In this document: positions 34,458-42,057 of the stretch, piece by piece
Position numbering within the stretch: position 1 is the first letter of the stretch
Layout: each line of letters starts with the position of its first letter
From: DAISVY01 sp036826635
Lineage (GTDB): Bacteria; Zixibacteria; MSB-5A5; GN15; FEB-12
Direction: 5' to 3'
DNA: 64,000 bases
Assembly (NCBI GenBank): GCA_036826635.1
Contig: DAISVY010000010.1
Span: forward strand, 1 to 64,000
Notes under the pieces: model-generated
The model's database searches: none
Told to the model about the DNA's origin: nothing
Seen by the model: the letters and a program-made list of their open reading frames with translations, nothing else
Program-made: the position numbers and the translations under genes

Positions 34458-34631
34458 ATGGCAAGGAAAAAAGAGGCAGATAAATACGCAGTCTTGGGTA
34501 AAAAAGACTGCTGGCATTTGTATGGCCTGCAAATGCTGACACCTAAAAAGTTTTCGATGGTCGTCGGAGAAATTCTCCGGGGACGGCATACGTTAGTCAG
34601 ACCGGGAATGCAGAACCGGGTCGGCGCCTGA
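34458..34631 (+). CDS. 57-residue basic protein
   Basis: ATG 34458 has AAGGAG six bases upstream, and the frame ends TGA at 34631, followed 59 bases on by a strong terminator, so a real small gene is likely. The product is basic (MARKKEADKYAVLGKKDCWH start, then LYGLQMLTPKKFSMVVGEIL, RGRHTLVRPG) with one Cys and no membrane segment. No family recognised. It may share a transcript with the HTH protein at 33944. Confidence 0.6.
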   Translation: MARKKEADKYAVLGKKDCWHLYGLQMLTPKKFSMVVGEILRGRHTLVRPGMQNRVGA

Positions 34632-34690
34632 GGGGTCAGACAATCGTTAATCCGGATTCCAGGGTGGATTTCGGATCACGAAATAAGCTT

Positions 34691-34732
34691 AGCGGAGATC
34701 GGTACCGCCAAACGATCTCCGCTCTTTTTTTA
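34691..34732 (+). terminator. Strong rho-independent terminator
   Basis: AGCGGAGATCG, 11-base loop, CGATCTCCGCT, then CTTTTTTT. Eleven perfect base pairs. Confidence 0.95.
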
Positions 34733-34949
34733 TATGTCTTTTTATGTCTTCGTTTGTTTCTAATCTGTTTCCGATTGCCCTTGACAGCCATCCCTTAACG
34801 GGTTTGATTAACGGCCTGTGAGTTAGCCGGTTTCCGCTTAGGCGCCTGGTCGGGACTGGTGGAAGACCGTTTTGGGTCGGTTTCCGGCGTATAAGAGCAA
34901 ACCAAACGGCGGATCAGTGGTATAAGCCGGTAGGGAAGAGCAACTGAGG
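34733..34949 (+). other. Intergenic leader of the rhodanese gene
   Basis: Holds a TTGACA at 34781-34786 with only a weak -10 (TTGATT, 34804-34809) after 17 bases; this may be the promoter of the rhodanese-DoxX pair. No gene seen. Confidence 0.35.
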
Positions 34950-35483
34950 ATGAGCAGGCTTCTGAAAGCGGTGAAACAGGCGATCATTTTGGGGGTGGTG
35001 GCCTCGGTTATAGGGCTGGGGGTTAATATCGTTTCCCCTAACGCCATTGAATTTATTGGTAACTATCGTTCTATCGGAAATAGTGACGGGCCTATTGTGC
35101 CGCCTTCGGCCGAAGTGGGTGATCCGCCTTTCGTGGATATCGGACAGGCTCAGCTTGAGTACACTTTGGGTACGGCGCTGTTTATCGATGCCCGGGAAGA
35201 GGAAGAATTCAACTGCGGCACTATTCCCGGATCGGTCAATATCCCCTTCGAAGAGATGCCCGACGGCGACCTGACAAGATATCTTGATTCCGCCATGAAC
35301 GGGGTAGACAAAGACCGTTCTCTGATCATCTTCTGTTCCGGTGAGGAATGTGATCTCTCGCTGCATCTGGGGCGGCTGCTTCAGACTTACGGGTATACAC
35401 AACCCTATGTCTTTTTCGGTGGCTCGCGCGAATGGGAGAAGTTCGGTCTCAAAGTGGAAAGGAGATCGAATTGCGAAAAATAA
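34950..35483 (+). CDS. Membrane-anchored rhodanese-domain protein
   Basis: 177 residues. N-terminal membrane anchor or uncleaved signal (AIILGVVASVIGLGVNIV), then a single rhodanese domain from about 60: LFIDAREEEEFNCGTIPGSVNIPFEEM and the active-site loop FCSGEECDLSLHLGRLL with C129 as the presumed persulfide cysteine and C134 in the loop. The domain faces the periplasm by topology. The C-x4-C loop differs from the CxxGxR loop of classical sulfurtransferases, so a redox or sulfur-relay role is possible. It overlaps the DoxX/MauE gene by 13 bases. Confidence 0.85.
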   Translation: MSRLLKAVKQAIILGVVASVIGLGVNIVSPNAIEFIGNYRSIGNSDGPIVPPSAEVGDPPFVDIGQAQLEYTLGTALFIDAREEEEFNCGTIPGSVNIPFEEMPDGDLTRYLDSAMNGVDKDRSLIIFCSGEECDLSLHLGRLLQTYGYTQPYVFFGGSREWEKFGLKVERRSNCEK

Positions 35484-35917
35484 TCGATAATGATTACCTG
35501 ACCATGATTTCCCGTTTGGCCATTGGTATCATGTGGATATACGCCTCGTACTACAAGATCATTGAGCCGGCTACTTTCGCCAAGTCGATTTGGTATTATC
35601 ACATGGTGCCGGGTTCGCTGATCAATATCTTTGCCGTGATTCTTCCGTGGGTGGAGTTGTTGTGCGGGCTGGCGCTTATTATAGGCGTTTCGTACCGGGG
35701 GGCGGTGCTTTTGTCGAACGTTCTGCTGATCGTTTTTATCGTGGCGTTGGGCAGCACTATCGCCCGGGGATTGAGTATCGATTGCGGTTGTTTCAAGGCG
35801 GGTAAATCCGCAACCGGCCCGGCCTGGAATTCACTGTGGTTCGATGTCGGCGCGATGTTTTTTGCTTTGCAGATGTGGTTCAGCCGTTCGCGGCGCTGGA
35901 TGATTTCGCCGTCCTGA
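35471..35917 (+). CDS. DoxX/MauE-family membrane protein
   Basis: 148 residues from TTG 35471, with AAAGGAG six to seven bases upstream; the frame extends upstream into the rhodanese gene without a better start. Four membrane segments: RLAIGIMWIYASYYKI, IFAVILPWVELLCGLALIIGV, AVLLSNVLLIVFIVALGSTI, FDVGAMFFALQMWF. The MauE-like motif IDCGCFKAGKSATGPAW has paired cysteines that in relatives take part in periplasmic disulfide or thiol chemistry. Paired with a rhodanese it suggests a small thiol/sulfur relay in the cell envelope. Converges with the secretin gene with no gap. Confidence 0.85.
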   Translation: MRKIIDNDYLTMISRLAIGIMWIYASYYKIIEPATFAKSIWYYHMVPGSLINIFAVILPWVELLCGLALIIGVSYRGAVLLSNVLLIVFIVALGSTIARGLSIDCGCFKAGKSATGPAWNSLWFDVGAMFFALQMWFSRSRRWMISPS

Positions 35918-37213
35918 TCAGTCCAGAATGTGCGGCGTGATCAGGATTATTAAATCGGTCGAGTTCTTTTCAACCGATTTGCTGCTGAACAACACTTTTC
36001 CCAGAATCGGAATATGCCCCAGGAGCGGTACTTTCTGTACCGATTCTATTTCGTTTTCCTTTAGCAATCCGCCGAGGGCAACGGTCTCGCCGTCTTTGAC
36101 CGTGATCCGCGTTTGAATGGAACGCGATACCGTTATCGGTTTCTGATTGTCGGCCGGGCCGTTATAGCCGACAATGTCCTCGACTTTGGGCAGGATATCC
36201 ATGGAGATTTTGCCGTTTTCGTTTATTCGTGGCGTGACTTTCAGGGAAATGCCGATTTCTTCATCTTCGAAGGTAACGATATCGCTGGTCGCGGCGCCTT
36301 CGGTAAACCGGTTGATCGTCTGAATGGGGATCACGGTGTTGAATTTGAATTCGGCTTCATGGTTTTCGAGAGTAGTGATGCGGGGATCCGAGATCAGCTT
36401 GCTGTTGCCGGACTGCTGAAGCATGTTGAGCACCAGGCCGACTTCGTTGGCCGAAAGTTTTCCCCAGGTCCAGCGGCCGTTGGACGGATTATAAATGCAG
36501 GCTTTGTTTTCGCTGTCATCGCTTTCCGACGTCGTGCTGCTGCTGGATGACGACTCACCCTCGGCTTCGGAGAGAGTGGCCGAAAGCGAAGTGGGCCAGG
36601 AAAAACCGAGATTGGATTCGGAGTCGACCGTGGTTTCGATGATTCTGGCCTCGATCTGAACCGTTCGCTCGGCGACGTCCATATCCGTAATCAGGGCCTC
36701 CAGGTCGTCGAGGATATTGGGATAATCGGTTATCAGCAGGCGGTTGGCCTTATAACCCTCGCTTTGGCCTCCTTCCTGAGCGCTTTTGTCGAGGATGACA
36801 ACCGAACCTTTTTCCGAAATTCGGGAGTCGAGAGCTTTCTGGGCGGTTATGGGATCGATATACTTGAGCGTGATCAGACGAGAACCCAGTTCCCCGGCGG
36901 CATCAACGTCGGCCGGTTTGACCACTATGACGTTACCTTTATAGAAATAATTATAACCGTTGGCGGTCAAAAGAGCGTCGAGAGCGGTTGCGACATCGAC
37001 ATTTTCCAGATGCATGGTAACGTCGGCTCCGACATCGCCGGAGATGACCACGTTAAGCCCGTTTTGGGAGGCAATCATGTTAAGTACCGACACCAGCGGT
37101 ACGGCCTCGAGTTCCAGGGATATGTTCCGGGTGGTCAGGACGTCATTGCCCTTCAGCGGCATTGCGATCACCAGCAGTGCCAGTGCCGTTATCAGAACGC
37201 GGGTTTTCATCAT
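35918..37213 (-). CDS. pilQ: Type IV pilus/type II secretion-like secretin
   Basis: 431 residues, short for PilQ because AMIN domains are missing, but the core is complete. Signal peptide (VLITALALLVIAMPLKG), an STN-type domain (SLELEAVPLVSVLNMIASQN), one N1-type domain (RLITLKYIDPITAQKALDSR), and the secretin pore with VQIEARIIET, GGLLKENEIESVQKVPLLGH, IPILGKVLFSSK and the terminal TDLIILITPHILD. It forms the outer-membrane gate for the pilus or pseudopilus. A Ser/Glu-rich insert (about 215-235) interrupts the core. Last gene of the leftward operon; overlaps its neighbour by four bases. Confidence 0.93.
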   Translation of the reverse strand: MMKTRVLITALALLVIAMPLKGNDVLTTRNISLELEAVPLVSVLNMIASQNGLNVVISGDVGADVTMHLENVDVATALDALLTANGYNYFYKGNVIVVKPADVDAAGELGSRLITLKYIDPITAQKALDSRISEKGSVVILDKSAQEGGQSEGYKANRLLITDYPNILDDLEALITDMDVAERTVQIEARIIETTVDSESNLGFSWPTSLSATLSEAEGESSSSSSTTSESDDSENKACIYNPSNGRWTWGKLSANEVGLVLNMLQQSGNSKLISDPRITTLENHEAEFKFNTVIPIQTINRFTEGAATSDIVTFEDEEIGISLKVTPRINENGKISMDILPKVEDIVGYNGPADNQKPITVSRSIQTRITVKDGETVALGGLLKENEIESVQKVPLLGHIPILGKVLFSSKSVEKNSTDLIILITPHILD

Positions 37214-37665
37214 CCAGAGCCTCTATTTACCGCCAGCGTGATTTGCCGGCCGTTGTGTTCTATGATTACCGATTTTTTGTCTATGGCCATTACTTTGGCC
37301 TCGTTAACCGTGTCGCCCACCCGGACCGAGTGGTTGTTGACGAAAGCGATGGGATCGTGACTGCTGTAGATTATGCCGCTGACGGTCCACCCGAGCGCCG
37401 TGGAAGGGGTGGGCCGGTCGTCGGAGGTGAGGCCGTACGTATACGTGCGGAAAGGATCGGTGCCCCAAGGTTGAGCGGCTTTCTCCTCCAGGTTGATCGA
37501 GATGGCGGGGGAAGTCTGGGCGATATTGTTGCTCGGCGGTTCCATGCTTGAGCCCGCCAATTCCTGTTTGTGCTCGGGCTTGTCTCCGCTCAGGTTGAAC
37601 CCGGCCCAAATCAGAGCGACCGGGAGAGTCAGGAAGATTATCTTTTTGCGTAAGCCTTCACTCAT
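37210..37665 (-). CDS. PilP/GspC-like inner-membrane pilus protein
   Basis: 151 residues from ATG 37665 (MSEGLRKKIIFLTLP) with AGGAT upstream. One membrane segment at about 8-25, a proline-rich linker, then a C-terminal domain of the PilP/GspC homology-region type: WGTDPFRTYTYG, LGWTVSGIIYSSHDPIAFVNNHSVRVGDTVNEAKVMAIDKKSVIIE, the sequence pattern that links the inner platform to the secretin N-domains. Assigned mostly by position between PilO and the secretin. Four-base overlaps on both sides indicate translational coupling. Confidence 0.75.
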   Translation of the reverse strand: MSEGLRKKIIFLTLPVALIWAGFNLSGDKPEHKQELAGSSMEPPSNNIAQTSPAISINLEEKAAQPWGTDPFRTYTYGLTSDDRPTPSTALGWTVSGIIYSSHDPIAFVNNHSVRVGDTVNEAKVMAIDKKSVIIEHNGRQITLAVNRGSG

Positions 37666-38225
37666 ACCGTATCCTGCAAGCTTCCGATCAGGGCTTTGAA
37701 GGTAACCGAACAATTGACCGTCGGGCCGATATCGCGATTGCCGATTATGTTGCAGCGGCCAATCGACTGAAAGTAGGGTGACGCCTCCAGTTTCGAGACA
37801 TATTTTCCGAAATCCGTATACTGTCCGGTCATCCTTACGGTGATATTCAAAAACTGCGGAGAATCGTCTCTGCCGGCATTCCGACTCAGTTGCAGCAGTT
37901 CCGGAACCGGGGGGCTTATTTCCGTTACCTTGAGGTTATTGGTCTCGGCGTCGGTATCGATCTGTTTGAGCAGATGCATAATATCGTTGCGCGCGTATAG
38001 AGAAGAATACAGATCAAGGCGGAATGTTTCCAGATCCTGGCTCGTCCGAAGATAGACCGGCAGTTGCTCGATGGTATTGGTGAAATCGGCCAGTTGCCGT
38101 TCGGTCTGGTTAATCTGCTCTTGCAGCTTTTTGACTTCGGTCTGCCTCGGGGAATACAGAAAGACATACCAGAGGCCGACGAGAGTCAGGATACTTATCG
38201 TGTACAGGGCAACGCGTTTTTTCAT
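37662..38225 (-). CDS. pilO: PilO-like pilus assembly protein
   Basis: 187 residues. N-terminal membrane segment (ALYTISILTLVGLWYVFLYS), a coiled coil (TEVKKLQEQINQTERQLADF), then a ferredoxin-like domain with the PilO order of strands (FLNITVRMTGQYTDFGKYVSKLEASPYFQSI). PilO dimerises with PilN to align the platform beneath the secretin. Four-base overlap with the PilM-PilN gene and with the PilP-like gene. Confidence 0.85.
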   Translation of the reverse strand: MKKRVALYTISILTLVGLWYVFLYSPRQTEVKKLQEQINQTERQLADFTNTIEQLPVYLRTSQDLETFRLDLYSSLYARNDIMHLLKQIDTDAETNNLKVTEISPPVPELLQLSRNAGRDDSPQFLNITVRMTGQYTDFGKYVSKLEASPYFQSIGRCNIIGNRDIGPTVNCSVTFKALIGSLQDTV

Positions 38226-39841
38226 ACCACCCCGCGCATGCTCAACTGAAATTCTATCTCGAACCGATCTGCGAGAACTTTCTTGATGTGACGGTCAATC
38301 GTGACATCTTCGTAGAAGTGAGAAGCGGTTAGTTTCTCTACGAATTCCGCCAGAACCAATTCGGGCGGTGTTTCCGTTGTGGTGACGAGCCCGGACATGT
38401 GCAGGTTTCGGCCCTGCATGTCGGACTGAAAGCTGAGACTTTGCAGCCGTACCGGTTGCGGCGTAATCCGCGACAGTTCTTTAAGAGAATAACCGAGCAG
38501 ACTGGGGGTCTCTTTGACTTGTTCCAGGAAAGATCGGCTCACGGCGATTTTGCCCTTGAGCTGATTGTAAGTTGCGTATATTTCCGATTCCCGGAACTCC
38601 TCGATTTGTTGCTTCAGTTCCGCCAGATGTTCCCGGGAACGGTTGTCCGAAGCTACCGAGGCACCCCACTGACCGGCCAGAAGAAGGGAGATAGTGATCA
38701 AAGCGGTGATTCCGATAGTGTCGGTCCGCCGCCGTTGTTGTTTTAATTTATCTTCGGTCGGCAGCAAATTGGCCAGGGCCAGAGGATTAGTCGCAGCGGC
38801 CGCCGACGACAGGCAGACCGGTATGGTTTCTTCGAAAGAAAGCCCGGTAGCTTTTATACTCGGGACTTGCTCGGCGGGAAACCGCTGAAAAGAAAAACCG
38901 AACCGGTCGGTCAAAAGATCGATCAGATCACTGCTGTAGGCCAGATCACCGTAGATATATACCTGGTTCGAAAACCGACTGGAATACTGACCGCCGTAAT
39001 AATCGAGTGAGTTCTGGATCTCAGTGGCCAGAGATTCGGCGAAATACTCGAAGACGGTCGGGTCCGAACGATTGCCCAGGAACGATGACCCCAGAGAACT
39101 GATATGGAAGTACTCCAGGTTGGCGCCGTGGTAGTATGATATTGCCGAGCGTTCGCGCTGCACGTTTATCAGGGCGTAGCTCGCGTTGTTATCGAAGTGA
39201 GGTAAACTGCGCAGGAGCTGGCCGATTACATCCTGCGAATGGTAAATATAGGTAACTTTCAGCCCCAGACGGTTGAACGGGGCCAGTCTTTCCTGCACCA
39301 GTTGTCGGGTAGCCGCCAGAACCGCTATTTCCAGATGCTTCTTTTCACCGGTGGCGATCTTCGTTATGACGCGATAATCCCAATAGCAGTCATCGATAGA
39401 GAATGGAATCTGGCGCTTGGTTTCGAAAGCGATGGCGGAAGCAAGTTCTTCCCGTTTCATGTCCGGGAGCTGAATAGTCCGCATGGCCGTGTCGGGCCCG
39501 TCGATGGTAATCGAGATAGTCGGTTGCCGGCCGCCATACTCTGCCACGAAGTCGCTGATGTGGTCGGTAATGAAGTCCTGTTTTCTGATGTTGTCCTGGA
39601 TATCCCGGGGTACGTATACCTTAAGCACTTTGCGCAAATGACATCGTGTCCCGTAGTGGGAAGCGACCGCCATCTGGATGGCATTTTCTTCTATGGAGAA
39701 AGCCAAATGCCGTCCCAGCGGTATCCGGCGTCGTGGTTGCACCGGTTCGAGTTTGGTCCACGGAGCCGCTTGTGCCGAGTCGGAGGCCTGGTTTTCACCG
39801 GTCTCCTTTTTGTTGTCGGTCCAGAACTTCAAAACGGCCAT
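38222..39841 (-). CDS. PilM-PilN fusion protein
   Basis: 539 residues from ATG 39841; the longer frame to 39994 overlaps the pseudopilin gene. The first two thirds (about 40-380) is the actin-like PilM ATPase: SISIDG-type strand, ELASAIAFETKRQIPF, INVQRERSAISYYHG, YIYGDLAYSSDLIDLL. One membrane segment follows at about 385-405 (ITALITISLLLAGQWG), then a PilN-like domain with a coiled coil (REHLAELKQQIEEF) and a ferredoxin-like end. In most bacteria PilM is cytoplasmic and binds the N-terminus of PilN; here the fusion makes the pair permanent. PilO follows directly. Confidence 0.88.
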   Translation of the reverse strand: MAVLKFWTDNKKETGENQASDSAQAAPWTKLEPVQPRRRIPLGRHLAFSIEENAIQMAVASHYGTRCHLRKVLKVYVPRDIQDNIRKQDFITDHISDFVAEYGGRQPTISITIDGPDTAMRTIQLPDMKREELASAIAFETKRQIPFSIDDCYWDYRVITKIATGEKKHLEIAVLAATRQLVQERLAPFNRLGLKVTYIYHSQDVIGQLLRSLPHFDNNASYALINVQRERSAISYYHGANLEYFHISSLGSSFLGNRSDPTVFEYFAESLATEIQNSLDYYGGQYSSRFSNQVYIYGDLAYSSDLIDLLTDRFGFSFQRFPAEQVPSIKATGLSFEETIPVCLSSAAAATNPLALANLLPTEDKLKQQRRRTDTIGITALITISLLLAGQWGASVASDNRSREHLAELKQQIEEFRESEIYATYNQLKGKIAVSRSFLEQVKETPSLLGYSLKELSRITPQPVRLQSLSFQSDMQGRNLHMSGLVTTTETPPELVLAEFVEKLTASHFYEDVTIDRHIKKVLADRFEIEFQLSMRGVV

Positions 39842-39855
39842 GACATTCGCTCTTT

Positions 39856-40335
39856 TTAGAATGTTACCCGTATCGTATCGCCATTGCCGCCGGTCGAGAA
39901 TATCGTCCGCGAGCCCGGCAGGTAGACATAATTGTTGCCCCAGGCATCGCTGAGATAAGCATTGTTGGAACCGTCGATATACGGACCGTTCCACCCGAGT
40001 CGGTTCAGGGGATCGTAGGTCGTCAGAGAATCCGGTTTGGTGACCAGATCGACCAGTCGGGACGGAGCATGCCCGACATCGCCTTCGAACCCCCGGTCGA
40101 CATACTGACCCCCGGCAACCGCCGAGGGGTTGCCAACGATAGCTTGTTTAAGGGTGAGAAGCTCCTGCTGGGTGGCTTTGATTTTGGAGTTCTCAGCCAG
40201 TTCGGAAAACTTGGGTACTGCTACCGCCGCCAGTATGCCGACAGTGACTATGATAATGACAAGTTCGATCAGCGTGAATCCGCTTTGACCGAATCCGTAC
40301 GACTGGTTGCCTGTCGACATACGCGCATCAATCAC
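39856..40335 (-). CDS. GspG-like type II pseudopilin
   Basis: 159 residues from GTG 40335; ATG 40320 is the alternative and the ribosome site does not decide. The prepilin cleavage motif is G|FTLIELVIIIVTVGILAAVAVPKF, with the conserved Glu5. The C-terminus carries the GspG-type calcium loop YLSDAWGNNYVYLPG. The class III signal is processed by the peptidase at 17172. It starts three bases after the previous pilin stop. Confidence 0.88.
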   Translation of the reverse strand: MIDARMSTGNQSYGFGQSGFTLIELVIIIVTVGILAAVAVPKFSELAENSKIKATQQELLTLKQAIVGNPSAVAGGQYVDRGFEGDVGHAPSRLVDLVTKPDSLTTYDPLNRLGWNGPYIDGSNNAYLSDAWGNNYVYLPGSRTIFSTGGNGDTIRVTF

Positions 40336-40338
40336 GGC

Positions 40339-40770
40339 TTACCAATCACATTCTCCGTCGACATTGGTATTGGCCCAGATTTCACCGGTAGTGGCGTTGT
40401 AAGCCCAGCCTCCGCGGGTGCCGACGGTCGTGCCTTTGGTTATCCCCGTTACGATTGAATCCGGGGCGTTTGTCTCGCTCTGGAAAGGATTCACGGGAAT
40501 TCCCTGAGCCATGACCGTTCCATATGTCTGCATGTCGCTCAGAGTAGGCCACGCGGCATCGCCGGTAGCTACGGCTGCATTGGCATAAAAAATGGTAATA
40601 CCGGAGCGAAGAGAACCCAGAGAAGCACGACAAGCCGCCTCTTTGGCTTCACCGGAAAGGTCCTGATATTTGGGGATGGCCACGGCGGCAAGGATACCGA
40701 GTACCACAATAATTATAACGATTTCGATCAGCGTGAAGCCGCCTTGACTGCGGGCACGAATGTTGCGCAT
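40339..40770 (-). CDS. Type IV pilin (PilA-like)
   Basis: 143 residues from ATG 40770 with GGAGG six bases upstream. Prepilin leader MRNIRARSQGG, then FTLIEIVIIIVVLGILAAVAIPKY with Glu5 present, and a globular head with WAYNATTGEIWANTNVDGECDW and a pair of cysteines (one at about 47, one near the end) that could form the pilin D-loop disulfide. Probably the major subunit: it is first in the pilin pair and has the best ribosome site. A CCGGT/ACCGG hairpin lies in the gap to pilC. Confidence 0.9.
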   Translation of the reverse strand: MRNIRARSQGGFTLIEIVIIIVVLGILAAVAIPKYQDLSGEAKEAACRASLGSLRSGITIFYANAAVATGDAAWPTLSDMQTYGTVMAQGIPVNPFQSETNAPDSIVTGITKGTTVGTRGGWAYNATTGEIWANTNVDGECDW

Positions 40771-40842
40771 GTTTACCTCCGAAATATGATGTGTTTAGCC
40801 GTTGTTAGAATTATCGGATAGGCGCGGCCGGTCTTAACCGGT

Positions 40843-42057
40843 TTATCCCTGAAATACCTTGATCAGGTTCCACATCGGCAGGAAAATGGCCAGGGCGAGA
40901 ATCAGAATGAAAGCGCCGATAACAAGGGTCAGAATCGGTTCTATTATGGCGGTCAGATGCCTCGACATATAAAGGACCCGTTTGGTGTAAAGATCCCCGA
41001 CCTCATGCAACATAACGTCGAGATGCCCTGATTCGAGCCCAATCGACAGCATATGCAGCGCCTGGCGGGGGAAAAAACGGAAGCCCGCGGAGCTAACGTC
41101 TATTTCTTTACCCTGTCGGAAAAGTTCTCCGAGTTGCTGGATCTCTTTGGCTATGGCGGTATTCTTGACCGTATCGGAAAGAATAGTCACCGATTTGACG
41201 ATAGACAGCCCGGACATGATGAGAATCCGAAACATCGTGGCAAAACGGGCCACATTGCCGAGCGTGATCAATTTTCCGAACACCGGTATCCCGAGCAGGC
41301 GGCTGTCAAACCACAGGCGCCCGTCTTCCCGGGCCAGCAGAGCTCTTAAGCCCACGATGGCCAGAATTACCAACGCCAGTCCAACCGGCCAGTAGCCGGT
41401 GACGATATTGCTGATTGAAATGATAATCTGAGTAGGCAGCGGGAGTTCGGCGTCGAAACCCTCGTAGAAATTCACGAATTTGGGAATGACGAAATTCATC
41501 AGGACCAGAAAGGCCCCGATGATGGCCGTTATAACCATTAGAGGATAACGAACACCGGATTTGATCTGACGGGTGAGCAACATGTCCCGTTCCAGAATGC
41601 CCGCCAACTCGTCCAGGGTAGCCTCAAGCTGGCCGGATTCTTCACCGGCCGCAACGCAGCTCAGGTAAACTTTGGAGAAAATGTCAGGATATTCGCTCAT
41701 GGCTTCCGAAAGCAGCTTGCCCGATTGTACCCCCAAACGCAGCTTGTCCAGAACGAAATTGAAACGGCTTTCTTCCTTGCCGATCCTGATAATACTCAAA
41801 GCCCTGAGCAGAGGGATGCCGGAACGGTGCAGCGTGGCCAGACTGTTGGTGAACAGGATCAGCTCTTCGTAATTCGCCCCTTTGAAAAAGGACAGGGGGG
41901 AGGTTGCCTTTTTGGCGCGGGACTTTTGTATATCTATCGGAAGAAGATCCTGACTTCTCAGGAATTCCTCGGCGCCGGCTTCACCATCGGCCGTAACGGT
42001 GCCCGTTCGCTTCCGCCCATCAGCGGCCACGGCGCGATATTTATACTCGCTCAGCAT
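40843..42057 (-). CDS. pilC: Type IV pilus/T2SS inner-membrane platform protein PilC (GspF family)
   Basis: 404 residues. N-terminal YKYRAVAADGRKRTGTVTADG, then two GspF domains, each with the pattern LATLHRSGIPLLRALSII...VLDKLRLGVQSG and FATMFRILIMSGLSIVKSVT. Three membrane segments, the last in IEPILTLVIGAFILILALAIFLPMW. It anchors the assembly ATPase and builds the pilus base. Overlaps the ATPase gene by 17 bases. Confidence 0.95.
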   Translation of the reverse strand: MLSEYKYRAVAADGRKRTGTVTADGEAGAEEFLRSQDLLPIDIQKSRAKKATSPLSFFKGANYEELILFTNSLATLHRSGIPLLRALSIIRIGKEESRFNFVLDKLRLGVQSGKLLSEAMSEYPDIFSKVYLSCVAAGEESGQLEATLDELAGILERDMLLTRQIKSGVRYPLMVITAIIGAFLVLMNFVIPKFVNFYEGFDAELPLPTQIIISISNIVTGYWPVGLALVILAIVGLRALLAREDGRLWFDSRLLGIPVFGKLITLGNVARFATMFRILIMSGLSIVKSVTILSDTVKNTAIAKEIQQLGELFRQGKEIDVSSAGFRFFPRQALHMLSIGLESGHLDVMLHEVGDLYTKRVLYMSRHLTAIIEPILTLVIGAFILILALAIFLPMWNLIKVFQG

